64,000 nt of DNA from NCBI RefSeq assembly GCF_021130785.1, contig NC_060213.1, positions 67,189,001 to 67,253,000 of the forward strand, written 5' to 3'. Position 1 is the first letter of the stretch. Each line of letters begins with the position of its first letter. The DNA comes from Homalodisca vitripennis (Eukaryota > Arthropoda > Insecta > Hemiptera > Cicadellidae). The notes beneath the pieces are model-generated. The model saw nothing but the letters and a program-made list of their open reading frames with translations. It was not told the origin of the DNA and searched no databases. Made by a program: the position numbers and the translations under genes. This document shows positions 50,000 to 62,592 of this stretch, piece by piece.

Positions 50000-51550
50000 T
50001 CCAACTACTGGAAGATTTATCTACTCGGCCCTTGTATCAAAATAAAAATATTTTATTTACCACGGAATAAATGCCCAGAGGGAATCTGTGTTTGAGTTCC
50101 TTCCTTTGATGATATTAGTATTAATTTTTCGCTTTACTCTTTTCTTTTTTCACATATTATCATTGAGACTCATTTTCCGATCTGTCTCAGATATCCACCG
50201 CTTGGTCTAACGTTCTATGTATTCATCTTTAGTGGTCAGCATTCCGTGTTCGGACAGTGTCCGAAACTTTATGTTGTGTATCACCGGGATCTATATGAGT
50301 GGAAGGAGTTTTATTTCGGAATGTTATCACCAAAATTTGTTAGTTCACATATTTTGTATTCTCATTTAGTGCTTTTTTCTATAATTTATTTTGTTTTTTT
50401 TTTCCATAGACGAGGGCACCTTCCACTCTAATGAACCTTTGGCAGCTGCCTGTTTCTAGACCAGACGTAGGAATGTACAAACAAATTCATCAACAAATCA
50501 CACAAAAGTAATGGATTCTCACCTGTTCTAACTCTATCACTTTTTTATTCTTCTTCAAGGATAAATTATTATTGTATGGATAAAGAGGTTTATAATATTT
50601 TCTAGTTGAAATTTTATAGTAATGTTATGTTTGAGGGTTTATAATGTTTGTTAGTTAGTTATTGTCATGGCTATTAATCGTTCATAAAATAGCTAAGTGA
50701 TGGCCTAAAGGAATACCCGTAAAATAGGTCATTCATCAATAAATATACGTGTGCGTTTCAAAAACTAGTTTAAAACGGGTAGTAAGCTAGGTTTCTTAAT
50801 AATAAAGTTAATTCTTTGCCACATAAACGAGTGACTGACCATACCCAATTCTTTACCCCTTCTCTACCAACTATTTTTTTCACAGTTAGGTTAAGGTTGT
50901 TTGGTATTGCATGTGTGTTCATTTATTTGGTTGCTTTTTATTGTAACATATTAAAATGTAACATGACAGGTGCTGAAGGTGAGTAGGCTTAGAGATTATG
51001 AATGAAGTCCGAATTGCACCTAAAGGATTACCAGCGTGCACAAGTCTAATACATGCCAAGTCTAATGCACTCAATTAGTTTTTCATTAGAATTTGGAGCA
51101 GGTGGGTGTGCACTTTCAGTAAGCCCTAACGTTTCCTAGTGCAAATTCTTACAAATATATACAGTTTGATAGGAAAATTGATTAAATTGATGTTTTTAGA
51201 AGTACTAATAGCAATTAGTAAAAGACCGTAAACAATACCTAGTATTTAAGAATTGTCTGTATACAATTGCCTTATCCCGTTAATAATGGAAGCCTGCCAT
51301 TTGTGCTCCATAACATACCTTTTAGTACCCCTAAATAAAATGCATCCTGATATCATGTGCCTAAAAATCTTTTTTTTCTGATAATATACATATATATCTA
51401 AGAGTAAAAACGTAGTACACCAACCAGGGGTTATCTGCTCCTCACTACCAAAATTCCAAATTGTGCGGCATAGGCATTTGATTGAGTTATTATGTTTTGT
51501 TGCCTGGTTATATGTACTGGTTTCTTAATCTATCATTAACCAAGTTGCCA
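50000..51550. other. Gene-free spacer downstream of integrase relic
   Basis: This could include the decayed 3' part of the LTR element. The 61-codon frame at 50246-50431 shows no recognisable domain. Confidence 0.35.
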
Positions 51551-51561
51551 CTACTGTTCAG

Positions 51562-51614
51562 GAGGACGTGGACAAGTAGAAGACGAGGACGATGCCTGGA
51601 AACCCGTGGCAGCA
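51562..51614 (+). CDS. Candidate small exon, unknown
   Basis: A pyrimidine-rich acceptor CTACTGTTCAG precedes an open stretch reading GRGQVEDEDDAWKPVAA, followed by a possible donor CAGCA|GTATTG. If the donor is not used, the frame continues as a hydrophobic VLVCIVLCVYG and stops. GC content rises above the flanks. No family is recognised, and it is not P450-like. Confidence 0.25.
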
Positions 51615-51679
51615 GTATTGGTTTGTATTGTATTGTGTGTTTATGGTTAAATGGTATGCATATTTTTCCTAACTAATTA

Positions 51680-52420
51680 TACAAATGTATTATAATCTTT
51701 CACGAAGTATTTCATAATTTAAATATGTACTAATTAAGTAAACATAGGGGTTACGGAGTTTAGAGTTTTTAAACATGTTTGTTCATTAGATTCGTTCAAC
51801 CAGTGCGTAATATATTAGATAGTTCCATATTTTATTCATATTATTATTATAAGAGTAAAATATAATTTATTATATAAGTTATTAATAATAACATAAATTA
51901 ATTACATTTAAACATTTCACAAAAATGATGTGTCAGACCAAGGTAGCCTTGTTTTCGAAAGGCCTCACAAAAATAAAAATTTGTTAAATATTGGTTTATG
52001 TGTTAAAATGTAATTAAGTTAACAGTAGCCAATACAAACTCCTCAACAATAATAACCTACTATAATCTGTTCATCAAAACGGGAGAGAGAATTTGAACTA
52101 ATTACTAATTCTGGTCACATTACCGGTTTTATTTGGTTAAATGCGCCTCATGACCGGCTATAACAAAATATATAAAAATAACAGTTTTCACATTTCATCT
52201 CTGCTAACTCGCAAAACGTGTTTAGATTTAATATAAAAACGTATTTATTCTATCACAATTTAAATCTACGTTACAATATATAATAAACAGTCTATATTTT
52301 ATTATGAGTAATTATATATGATTAATTTTTCGTAATACCAATTGATAAAAACCATGCCCTAGTTGATTCATTATTACATACTATGATTTTTATTCCATTT
52401 GTGATATGTGTGGTTTGGCG
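51680..52420. other. Gene-free AT-rich spacer
   Basis: Nothing supported on either strand. Confidence 0.4.
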
Positions 52421-52427
52421 TCGGAGT

Positions 52428-53015
52428 TATAAATAAATAAATAAAAATGCCTTTTATTTAGAGCGTCTCTCAGTACAAACTGCTTTACAGAGCAACTCAA
52501 GTCCAACTTAACACTAAGAACTTATACTAAGGTTGGATATTCTAATTAAATCCATAAATAATCTATAGCTAAATGGGTGGAGTTAACATACGCAAAAGTC
52601 ACTTACAACTAGTTAACATAAAATCCATTAATTTAGACGTAAATCTAGACAGTGATTGTGTGATTTTCAAGCTACCGGGTACAATTTGGGGCCAAAGTAG
52701 GAAAAGCTCCTCCCACCGACTTAAAACCTTACTCGGAAAGTGAAGCTGGTTGTCCTGGCGACTGGTACGTTGGGAGACCTCCTGTCTTTGCTCAAGTTTT
52801 TCACAGAGATAAAGAGGTTCCCCGAATGTTAGGGCCTTGTGGATCATGCAGACTGTAATTATTCTGCATATCTTTTCCATACGAAAAATATTGGCCACAT
52901 TTCGATGAGAGGACACATGATCAAACCTTTTTAGACAGAATACAAAACGGACGGCTGAGTTTAACACTCTCTACAAACTTATTGTCACAATTGTTGTTCT
53001 ATAATAATCTCGTAA
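52428..53015 (-). mobile_element. 5'-truncated LINE, copy 1
   Basis: The - strand frame (52967-52599) encodes LNSAVRFVFCLKRFDHVSSH, then RMEKICRIITVCMIHKA and GEPLYLCEKL. This is the region after the reverse-transcriptase core in CR1/L2/Jockey-type LINE ORF2 (N-x-A-x-R-F...D-H-V-S, then P-x-Y-L). A one-base shift at about 52985 separates it from a few upstream residues. The 3' end is AAATAAAAGGCATT plus an ATAAATAAATAAATAA-type tail, shared with the copy at 60572-61668. Confidence 0.75.
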
Positions 53016-53019
53016 TTTT

Positions 53020-54070
53020 GATGTCTGGTAGGGTTTAATAATTTTACAAAAAAGCAATAAATGTGTAGTAAAATAATATACATTATTTCACAAATAACCA
53101 ACAAACCCACACAAAAGGTGAGAAAGCGGAACCTCAAACGGAACGGAACCTGTAACGCAAGTCATAAAATGTTTACTACTCAGCGGACAACTGGAAAAAT
53201 AGTAGCCGGTGGTGGGAACTTAAACTGGTATATATCAAAAAATAAATTTGCTTGGAATCCAAAGGACACCAGTATGCCATTTGAAGGTGAATGCTCACTG
53301 AAAGGTTAGTGAAGTGAAAGGTGTCACAGCTAAGATGGATACTCTGCACATCGTTATAAAATTCAATATAGAAATATTATTGTTAATATGTTATGTGTGT
53401 TAATATGTTAAGGCTGCTTGGCTTCATTGAAAAACCCCCGTTCAAACATTGTGAATTTATGAATCTACACGCTCTAGCTAAAAACAGTTAAAGTGTTTTA
53501 CAGCACTTTTCAAAGGAAAATTAAGTGTTAAAAGCAATTTTGAATTTTTTTGAAGTTTTATTCCCTACGAATATAGCTAAAATGCTAAACCAGTTAATTA
53601 TATAAATTAATACTTGGTGTGAAACTTCTGAATCAATTTGCAAACATTGTTGATTGCGCACGTGGATCTAACGACAGTGAAATTATTTGAGTTATAAATA
53701 TGCAATAGAGTACATGAATAAAACATGTACTTTTAATGCCAGAGGTGGTGATTATTTATTATTCACAAGACGGATCCATTAAATTATTATAGATTTGAAT
53801 TATATCTTTGTTAAAAGTGGCAGCATATTTCCACAGATATGCAATCAAACTTGTTATCAACTTCTGTAATAGTTCGGCAATAAAATCCTAATAATATTAT
53901 CAATGCGGAAGTAGTTTTGTTTGTTATTTGTATTTCACGCATAAGCGAGTATAGGTATGCTTTCACAAGCCGGGAGCAATTAAGATTTTGTATTTTGATA
54001 AGGTTTAGCTGTTTTAAAAAGGTTAATAAATGGTAAAAGTGCGAAATACGTTAAAATTGTTATGCCAATT
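53020..54070. other. Gene-free spacer
   Basis: An 82-codon + frame at 53061-53309 has no recognised domain. A variant of the CGCATAAGCGAG motif sits at about 53938-53955. Confidence 0.35.
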
Positions 54071-54073
54071 TCA

Positions 54074-55596
54074 ACGAAATCCGTCAACTCATAAGCGAGC
54101 ACAACCAATTTAAAAATACGATTGCACAATCAGGAAGCACCAAAAATTTTCCCAGTTGATAGATATCTGTTGTTTTCAGTTTTATTTTCCTATAATTAAA
54201 CTTCAATAATAAATTCCATAATCAACTAAGTTGTTACCTTTAATATATTGCGTTAATTGAGAAAAGTAACTAATCCTTTTTATTATAATCTACACAGTTC
54301 CACTTCCCCATTCAAAATAGCGAAGAGACCTTGATATGTACAGAACCTTGATCATGCAAAGAACCTGCGTTGTACGAATTAGTATGTTAGCGACGACACG
54401 ACTGAGCTGACCTACTCGTATATCGGTATGTACTTAATTAAACAATCATCCTCCTTATATGTACTAAATGTTGTAAACTTTTTCGTATACTAATTGTAAT
54501 ATGACTCAAGAAAAATACATTGGCAGGTTATTTTATGCTTCATTTACAGAAAGCTAAATATGTTATAAAACATGCAAAATGAACCAAATATTGGTCATTA
54601 TATTACCAAATCCAACGGTACCTTTTTTAAAAATATCCGTCAACGCATAAGCGAGCACAATCACTGTATATTTCATTAATTCAAATGTCATTCAATAATC
54701 TCTGTAAATTAAAAAAAAATTATCAGAATAAATTAATTATGTTTATGACTAATCTATAGTAATCTATTATTTTTATGCAGGCAGATAATACATTAACGTC
54801 ATAACTTTGATGCTTTCCAAAGTCTTATTACAGTTTCCTATCATATTGTATTTTATAAGTTTCTAAAATTAAATGTTATCATTACTAAAGCTAATAACAA
54901 TCATAATAACATGGCAACTTACGTAATGCTGTTGACTACATAGTCTAGTGGTTGTGTAATCTTGGTTGATATGTCGTCATACTTATGGCATATAAAATAC
55001 TAAATTTACTCACACCACATAAACAATATAAAACACATTATATAAAGTATGGAAATAAATGTAATGCTCCATTTCACATTTACAATTTCATAAACTTCCA
55101 GAGCATTTTAAATTATGTTACATTAGAACTAAATATGAATTGATGAAGTACTTTCATCATCGTACAATTATACTACGGACACAATTATAAAAGTAGGAAA
55201 TAATACTAACGATGTACGAGTACTATTACTTGTATAACCAATGTGAATACAGTAATATTATCCACAAATACAATATTGAAACACAGTAACGAAATGAACT
55301 CTGCAACATTAGTTGCTATTGAATTAAATTAGATACATAACAGTTATATGACAGCATTGTAAAAGATCTAAAATAAAATTTTATATGAAACAAAAAGAAT
55401 AATTTTTTAGGAATTAGTACAGTAGGATAATAATTAAAATGTGGAATGAAAACATAAATGAAAGGATTAACAGGTTCACGAGCAAACGTCAACTTAGGGG
55501 CTAAATTAATATTGTATTACACATACTATTTCGATATGATGAATAACAAAGAATGTAATGTAGATGTTTAATTACTTTACAGTATTTTATAAGATT
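54074..55596 (+). repeat. Segmental duplication, copy 1 (upstream of P450 exon 1)
   Basis: Collinear with 62593-63917 at about 80% identity by eye. Landmarks are CCGTCAAC..CATAAGCGAGCACA, GCGAAGAGACCTTGATATGTA, CCTACTCGTA..ATCGGTATGTA, TTTTTATGCAGGCAGATAA, AACATGGCAACTT and ACAGTATTT.ATAAGATTT. This copy has about 200 bp extra around 54560-54760, including a further CGCATAAGCGAGCACAA motif. Homology stops about 50 bp before the start codon of the P450 exon. Confidence 0.8.
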
Positions 55597-55620
55597 TTAT
55601 ATTTTTTTTCCTCTTGCTAG

Positions 55621-55814
55621 CGACACCAGTACAGTCTCGGCAATGTCAGTTCTCCTGGTTCTACTGTACGCTGTCTGTCTGAAACTCCTGTTGACAATGT
55701 ACTTGCGGTTCAGATGGGAGTACAGACATGTTCTCGCCACCGCTACCAAACTACCGTGTCCTCACACCCTGCCCATCATCGGCAACGCACTCCTCTTCTT
55801 TGGTGACATCACTG
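55621..55814 (+). CDS. CYP4: Cytochrome P450 CYP4-type first coding exon
   Basis: The coding part starts at ATG 55643 and ends in phase 1 at ACTG|GTAAGT (55814). It reads MSVLLVLLYAVCLKLLL, an N-terminal membrane anchor, then a basic RFRWEYRH and the hinge KLPCPHTLPIIGNALLFFGD. The hinge corresponds to the P-G-P...L-P-x-I-G-N-A-L block of microsomal CYP4 proteins. A strong acceptor, TTTTTTTTCCTCTTGCTAG, just before 55621 suggests an upstream untranslated exon. No second coding exon was found up to 64000. It is therefore the first exon of a gene with a very long intron, or an orphan duplicate. It lies on the opposite strand to the P450 exons at 32.6-38.3 kb. Confidence 0.75.
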
Positions 55815-55859
55815 GTAAGTTTATTAAATGTTATATATCATACGGGAACTATAATTAAT

Positions 55860-57140
55860 CTATTATTGTTTGGGTTTTTGGTGAGAGTAGGAGGCTGTAG
55901 CATCAGATTCATTTAGTGGTTTAGTCGTAAAAGATATATTTATTGTAATGAACTGCAGACTTCCAGATACAATATGATGCTCTAATAAAACATCATAGTT
56001 GGTGATGTACCTGAAGACTACTCCTAGGATCTGAATGAAGTAGAACTGGGTGAAATAGTGAAAGATAATTCAAGAATCGGCCAGAAAAGATCCAGATGCT
56101 TGACATACTTTCATCTTAGGAAAAGTACCTTCTTTTTTCAGATACTGTGTCATTCATAAGAAATAACATTTTAAAATCCTAGATTCAATTTCATTATACA
56201 TAAAAAGAGCAGGAAAATTGTGATGCAAACGGTTATTTGATTATGATTAATCACTTGGCAAAAAAACAAATGATAAAAAAGTATAATGCAGTATTACTCT
56301 TTAAAAAAAATAAGTATTTTATTTTTTTAAAGATATTTTAAAAAATTTAAATTGTTCTTTACGCACCTTTATAACGTGTTGTTTATTTCACCATGATGAA
56401 AATCGATAAATTATTTGTGAAGGGTAGCAACAACAATTTGTGTTTGAAATTTTCCAACATTTATTTTGAATCTGGTCGGATATGCACCTTCATCAAATAA
56501 TTAGAATCCATGCCTCAATTGCTTAATACCTAGGGTTTTAGTAGAGTTGTCGTTAAAAAACTGCTCTGCAGTCGATTGATAGTTGGAATTTATTAATACA
56601 GCATTACTCTTCTTCAGACAAGCAGATCTTTTGCAGGAAATTGCCAACAACCTACAGCTCATAACAACCACCACCATAACAATAGAACAGCCTTGTTCCA
56701 TTACATGAATTAGCAAACACCAAAGGATTCGATAATCATAAAAACACTCCAATCCAGTAAAATAATACGAGACAACTACATCATTACCTACAATTGTACC
56801 CACTGGTTTTAATCATATACGATTCCAAAGAAGAAAAGCAAATTCACGAGATTATAAATCAAATTAACTTCTTTTAAGGAGGCATAATTTTTTTTTTTAC
56901 AGACATTTCTGCCAAAGGTTTATTGTTACAAAACATCACGAAAAACTTTAAGTAGGCATTATGAGATTAAAGTATTTACAGGGGGAGATCCGGTTTCAGG
57001 AGGATTTGGACCACCACTATTTGGACTCAGACCCAGCCTAATGTCTCAGATTTTACCGGCTCTCTAGTGACTCCTAATTAGTCTGCAGCGACTAATAACT
57101 ACAGCGATTTTGGTACTCAACTAAGAAAAGTATCCTATTA
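55860..57140. other. Putative P450 intron or spacer
   Basis: A 100-codon - frame (56803-56501) is rich in Val/Cys/Tyr with no recognised motif. The patch at 56980-57060 is GC-richer but carries stops. No P450 exon 2 was seen. Confidence 0.4.
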
Positions 57141-57143
57141 CAG

Positions 57144-57217
<74 letters not shown>
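57144..57217. repeat. (AT)n microsatellite
   Basis: About 36 AT units directly abutting the right arm of the 1.4-kb inverted repeat. Confidence 0.95.
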
Positions 57218-57221
<4 letters not shown>

Positions 57222-57251
57222 CTGTTGTTGTTCAACAAAACAACAAACAAG

Positions 57252-58655
57252 AATATAACAATTCTTCAACAGTATGTTATAAACAATGTTTTTGTATCTC
57301 GTGTGGATTTTGGGTAATGGGTAAATGCAAGTCTTATAAGAATAAATTAATAATATTTTAAGTTGGCATACATACATACTTACTTTTAGTAGAAGTATGG
57401 TATTTCTTTAGACCATGGTTACAAGGAAGTTATTAACCTATATATTCTGTTAATGCTAGGCTGCCATGTAAAGGTTTTCTTAGACAAAGTAGACTCCAAT
57501 ATGCAGCCTTGCGATATTCCCTGTTTCACTCTAGGCGGCCTTTACAATAAACCATTGAAATAGAGACACTAATCACCTTCTCCAACACAAACACATAAGG
57601 ATATTATTATGTCAGAGCTTTGTCATTATCAACGGTATCTATTTAACCTTCCTCTTACCGCAGCGTATGGATTATGACGCTGTCACAGGCTTGTTCGCCT
57701 GAAGAGATCCAAGAATGTCGTCGATGAAAAATCTCAAAATAAACTCTTTACATCGTGTCAATACCAGGGCCATCTAGACTAAAAATATAACACTAGGTGA
57801 AGGGTTATTCTCATTGGCATCAGGTGCACAATTGAGAGCACTACAAGGTTTTAGACGAGATCTCCAGGTAGAGTAACCGAGTTATCTACACTTAACTTAT
57901 CTATGGTATGAAAGGTTGATTCAATGTGAATGTCCAATTCAACTCCAGTTCCAGGATTCAAGTCTATGACAGCACTAGATACCAGATGCTGCACTAAGAA
58001 AATGAAGGTGAACTAGAGCTAAAATCAGCGTTTACGTACGTCGAATCAACTCTACCCGTATACCATGTAAATAGTATCTAGCAATTCTTCAAACTCTCAC
58101 ACAACTACAAAAGCAATGCAACAATATTTTCAATCTTCAATAGCAAAACGGGATTTTGGAAATCCAAACTTAAATCAAATTCCTATTAAAATTGTTTTCA
58201 AATAATCACTTTGGCTATTCGTTTTATTTTAAAAGAACCTCTCTTTATTTTAAAGCTGTTTAGTTTGGTCTAGTTGTGTTTACTAGTAGTGAATATTTTA
58301 TAATAATTGTATACTAAATTTGAATACTTCAAATTATGTCTTTGTTAATTAGAGTAACTCAATCTGAAAACATAAAAAATGATTAGATAATTTTCAAATC
58401 ATCAGTTATTCCGCCATAGCAGTACCCTACAATTTAGGCCTGAAAAGAAAAGAACGTATGTTTCAAGTTTACTGCCGTTAATGCATTTAAAAATAAGTGT
58501 TACTACGGAATAGGTTAAATGTACAAAAAGTCTATAGCAATGAAGATTTCATTTCGTTTATAGTAACTAGTAGAGTATAAATTTTAATTTTTTTGCTGAA
58601 AATATGGTTGCGTGATGTGGAATATTGAGAGTACTATTATTGACAATAGGAGAAG
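57252..58655 (-). repeat. 1.4-kb inverted repeat, right arm
   Basis: Reverse complement of 39035-40418 at about 95% identity, with scattered substitutions and small indels. Both arms share the open stretch ending in NSVTLPGDL and its following stop. Confidence 0.8.
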
Positions 58656-58659
58656 ACCA

Positions 58660-60190
58660 ATTCATATGTGGTATTTTAATAATATACTTTTAGCCACAAA
58701 TATTCTTGATAACCCAGTAACGTTTGAGTAATCCTTTAATAGTACTTTTGGTAACCTTTGCGATTCTCGCCAGATCAATAAATACTTTGAAGCTTCTTTT
58801 ATTTTTTTTATAAAATAATAGTTTATTGTAAAGAAATAATAGGTTTAAAAACACAGATTCTACTAAGGGAAAAAAATAAAAAGGAAACTTTTATACTATT
58901 GATTGTAAAAAAGTAATCATAAATCAATAATAAAATGGTAATGAACATAAGACTACCAAATCTGCAGCTTCAAGGTTTCAACTCCATTTTTACCCAATTT
59001 AAAAAATATGATAATATGATAAGTTTCGTAAGTTTTATTGCAAACGTCTAATGAACTAATATAATATTATGATCACTAAGGGTCATGTAGGACGTTCATA
59101 AGTATATGTACATGTCTGACCGTCTGTACGATAACTATTGATGGAAAGATTTTAGAGATTTAAACACTTGTAAATAGATTCCCTTTGATTCTACAAGGAA
59201 CTATATTGATTTTGAGGTAAAAACTGATAAATATATTATATACATTTACCAGTGATGGCAACAATACAACTACAGTGTAAAGTAACTTGTGGATAACTTT
59301 AACACATTTTATCATATGATATATATGGCAAAGTTATTTTCTTGGATCAGTGGTAGGTTTTGGGTTAGGTACTGTCGGACCCTTCGATTCTCTATTGTAT
59401 TGGGTTATTTAATTAAAGTCGAATAAGATTTTTATAAGAATTTTTGAGTTTTAAACAGAATTGGCGTTCTTTTTCATGCTTCCTATGCGGTGGTTTCTAA
59501 GGAAATATATAAGTAAAAAAGTTGGAACCTACTACTATTTTAGTATTAAAAACCTCTAAAACAATGATTTTTATATTATTTAATATAGGTAACAGCGTGT
59601 CAGTTTTATAACATGTTCTTAAATTTATATGTGACTATAAGTGTGTGTAATAAGCACGCGTAGATTTTATTACATCATCTAATTTTAATTCCTCCCGAAT
59701 AAAGCAACTAATTATAAATAGGTTTTTCTTATAAGGTAAAATTTATTTAATTTTTGCATGCCAGACCTTGAAACTTGCGAAACCTTAATTACGCAAATGG
59801 ATTAGACATGGTACAAGGAGCAACTTATTATCATAACAACTTATAACCACTTTTTTCAAAAACAAAATATGAATTATAAAATGTATCACTTGTTATCCTA
59901 TATTTATAAAATATGGAATGTCAGGTTCTTATATGACCAGGTGCCAGGTGAGTGGGGGGTATTAAGGTATTTGTATTATACCCTTTTAAACATTTAACGA
60001 TGTTATACCCTATTATCGTTTCAAATATTCCAGCGACACAACAACAAAATACTCAAATTGTGTAACACTTACTATATACTTACTCTACTAGATTAGTATT
60101 TCATTGTTCTTGCTATGATGGTAATATTAAAAGATCATTTTATAAGTGGAAAGTGCTAAGTGGTTCTATAGGAAGCAATTATACTTAATG
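58660..60190. other. Gene-free AT-rich spacer
   Basis: No exon-like segment found. Confidence 0.4.
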
Positions 60191-60196
60191 AACTAA

Positions 60197-60197
<1 letters not shown>

Positions 60198-60233
<36 letters not shown>
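60198..60233. repeat. (GT)n microsatellite
   Basis: A GT run of about 17 units. Confidence 0.95.
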
Positions 60234-60236
<3 letters not shown>

Positions 60237-60571
60237 AAAAATAATTACAATATAAATAATTCTCAACATAATTACATACTACAGATGTTGATAAATTTAT
60301 ATTAAATACAGTCAATCCTAACTATAAATATAACATAGTCAAATAATTATTATCGGTGGTTTTTTTTGTTAACTGACCCGTTTTATTTTCTAACTATTTT
60401 CGTTAGTATTTCATTCAAAAATTTTCAATTTTGGGAACCGCCGCAATTGTATATAACTGAGTGAATATGTAACTATGGTCGTCCATAACAGGGAAAGTTA
60501 TATAGACAATAATTTGGAAAATGTAACATTTTATCGAAAAAATTTCGGATCATTAAAATTCTTTTCTAAAT

Positions 60572-61668
60572 ATAAAGAAATAATAAATAAATAAACATGC
60601 CTTTTATTTCAAGCGATTATCAGATACATCTGTTTTTCATAATAACTCACGTAAACATGATACAATATATTTTAGACACTAAACTTATTTAAAACAGTTA
60701 AAATTACAAAGTTAAAAGTATAAAACGTTCACTCCAGTGAAAAGAGGTGCTTCTTTAGCTGAAGTTTAAAATGGCGACCTTTAAGCAATTTAAGGTCACA
60801 AGGGAGACCGTTGTACAACTTTGGACCAAAATGGGAAAACCCCCTTCGACCAATCTCCAACCTCACTTTGTTAAAGTGAAGTTGGTTACTCTGCCGAGTG
60901 TTGCGGCAAACGATCTCAGCACGACTGCACAGCCTTTCTGCCAGGTACCGTGGCTCCCGCTGGAACAGTACATTGTTTATAAAGCAGCACGTCTGTATCC
61001 TACACACGGCATCCATGGTCATGAGTCCTGCAGCATCTCGAAAGGGTGACACGTGATCTCTTCGACAGAGCCCGTATACAAATCGAATTGCAGTGTTTTG
61101 CATTCTTTGAATTCGTTCTGCGTCTTCCTTTGAGATGCTATTGCCGTATGCAGGAAAACGGTAATAAAAAATTGGCAACACGACGGACAGGACAAGACGC
61201 AGCTTAACTGACTCTGGAAGGATAGATCTCAGCGTATACATGCCTCGCAGTCTCCCCAGTGATCTCTGAGAAACAAACGACACATTGTCAGAAAACCCCA
61301 GCCCACTGTCCAGCACAATGCCAAGCGTCTTTACAGTGTCATTGACACTCAAGTTTTCATTTCCAATCCTGATTTGCACGTTGCTCTCTTTGATATACTG
61401 CTCCTGAGCCGCTGATGCTATGTAGAGAACCGTGCATTTTTTAGCGTTCAGCGACCATGACTCCCCGACCACACTCGCATGTACTCCAAATCTGAATTTA
61501 CGTTAGCAATAGCCTCCTCCAACCCATTTAACCCAAATGGCATATGCAACTGGCAATCATCGGCATACAGATGGACTTTGCAGTGGCGCACACAGTTGTC
61601 CAGATCTGACGTGTACAATGTTAAGAGTACCGGGCCTAGACAACTTCCTACAGAATATCAAACGGTCT
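60572..61668 (-). mobile_element. 5'-truncated LINE, copy 2
   Basis: From about 61650 the - strand encodes GSCLGPVLLTLYTSDL, then HLYADDCQLHMPF, which carries the Y-A-D-D reverse-transcriptase active-site motif. The 247-codon frame 61472-60729 follows: SWSLNAKKCTVLYI, TLGIVLDSGLGFSDNV, RIQRMQNTAIRFVYGLCRRD, GFSHFGPKLYNGLPCDLK, stop. A one-base shift at about 61465 separates the two parts. The 3' UTR ends AAATAAAAGGCATG plus a TTTATTTATTTATT-type tail. The order matches CR1/L2/Jockey-group ORF2 from the catalytic palm to the C-terminus. 5' truncation at about 61668 and the shift make it inactive. Confidence 0.85.
60729..61472 (-). pseudogene. LINE ORF2 C-terminal open frame
   Basis: This is the longest open frame in the window (247 codons). 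It covers the thumb and C-terminal part of a LINE reverse transcriptase. Its length and intact state suggest this copy is among the younger insertions here. Its relative at 52599-52967 is shorter and more divergent. Confidence 0.85.
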
Positions 61669-61799
61669 AAGAAATGTTCCATATAATACTGTTACTACCG
61701 TTTTTGTAACTGCATCTTCATAAAAACTACTCACTAACGCAATTACATATTGAATCATTCTTCAAATCTGAAGAATTACGAGTTACTAATGTACTATAT

Positions 61800-62590
61800 A
61801 GTATAGTACAGTATAGCTATACATGGTGTAAATTAAGACCTGGTACCTCTGGATAAATTCCAAACGGATTGAGATATCGATGTACTACTTTCACCATACT
61901 TATTAAAATAGTTCTTTGGATTTTGTCTGATAACAAAATCCCCCCTCTTTTTTTAAAGAAGGGTCCTGTGGGTGTAACTTTAAATTTTCAAGTTTCGACC
62001 CCTATCTTGTGACATTTAGTTTTAATTTTCTATTTAATAGAAACACAATGACACGAAAAATACATCTCTACGACGTTCCAACCCAATTTTATGGGAAAAT
62101 ACAACTTTTCGTAAAATAAAATTATATACAGGGTGTTCAGTAAAAGTGTTCCATTACTTTGGGATTTTGTTTTACACATAAAAATGAGGAAAAAAATTTA
62201 ATGTGAAGGGATTTCCTACAACCTCTAATTTCCTGTCTATGTGTTTTTTATAAAACGTTTACATAGTTTGAACCAGTTAAGATAAGTTTATGAAACGAGA
62301 ATTGTATTAACCTATGGTAGGTTCTGTAGGAAATAAAATATTAACAATATTATTCATTTTACCCGTTTCAAAATAGGAGGTGTTTAAATCATTCTATAAA
62401 AATAACTAAAAACTGATTAATTTTACCAAAAATTGGAGGAATAATTCTTTTAGATTTTGTTATAAGTTCGACAATGTTTTAAAGTTAAACTTTATAAAGT
62501 CAAATAACAAAAAACCGGTGAAGTTATATAAAATGAATAAGATACCAACTATTTAGTCATTTTCATACCTATTCCTACAGTACTTTTTTT
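61800..62590. repeat. Probable non-autonomous mariner/Tc1-like ends
   Basis: TATACATGGTGTAAATTAAG at about 61819 and TATACAGGGTGTTCAGTAAA at about 62135 both look like the ACAGGGTGTTC-type termini common to mariner-like elements. No matching opposite end or transposase was found, so boundaries are unknown. Confidence 0.4.
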
Positions 62591-62592
62591 CA

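Noticed and set aside
56501..56803. 100-codon - strand frame in the putative P450 intron
   Set aside because: No recognisable family and no supporting splice sites. Not P450-like.
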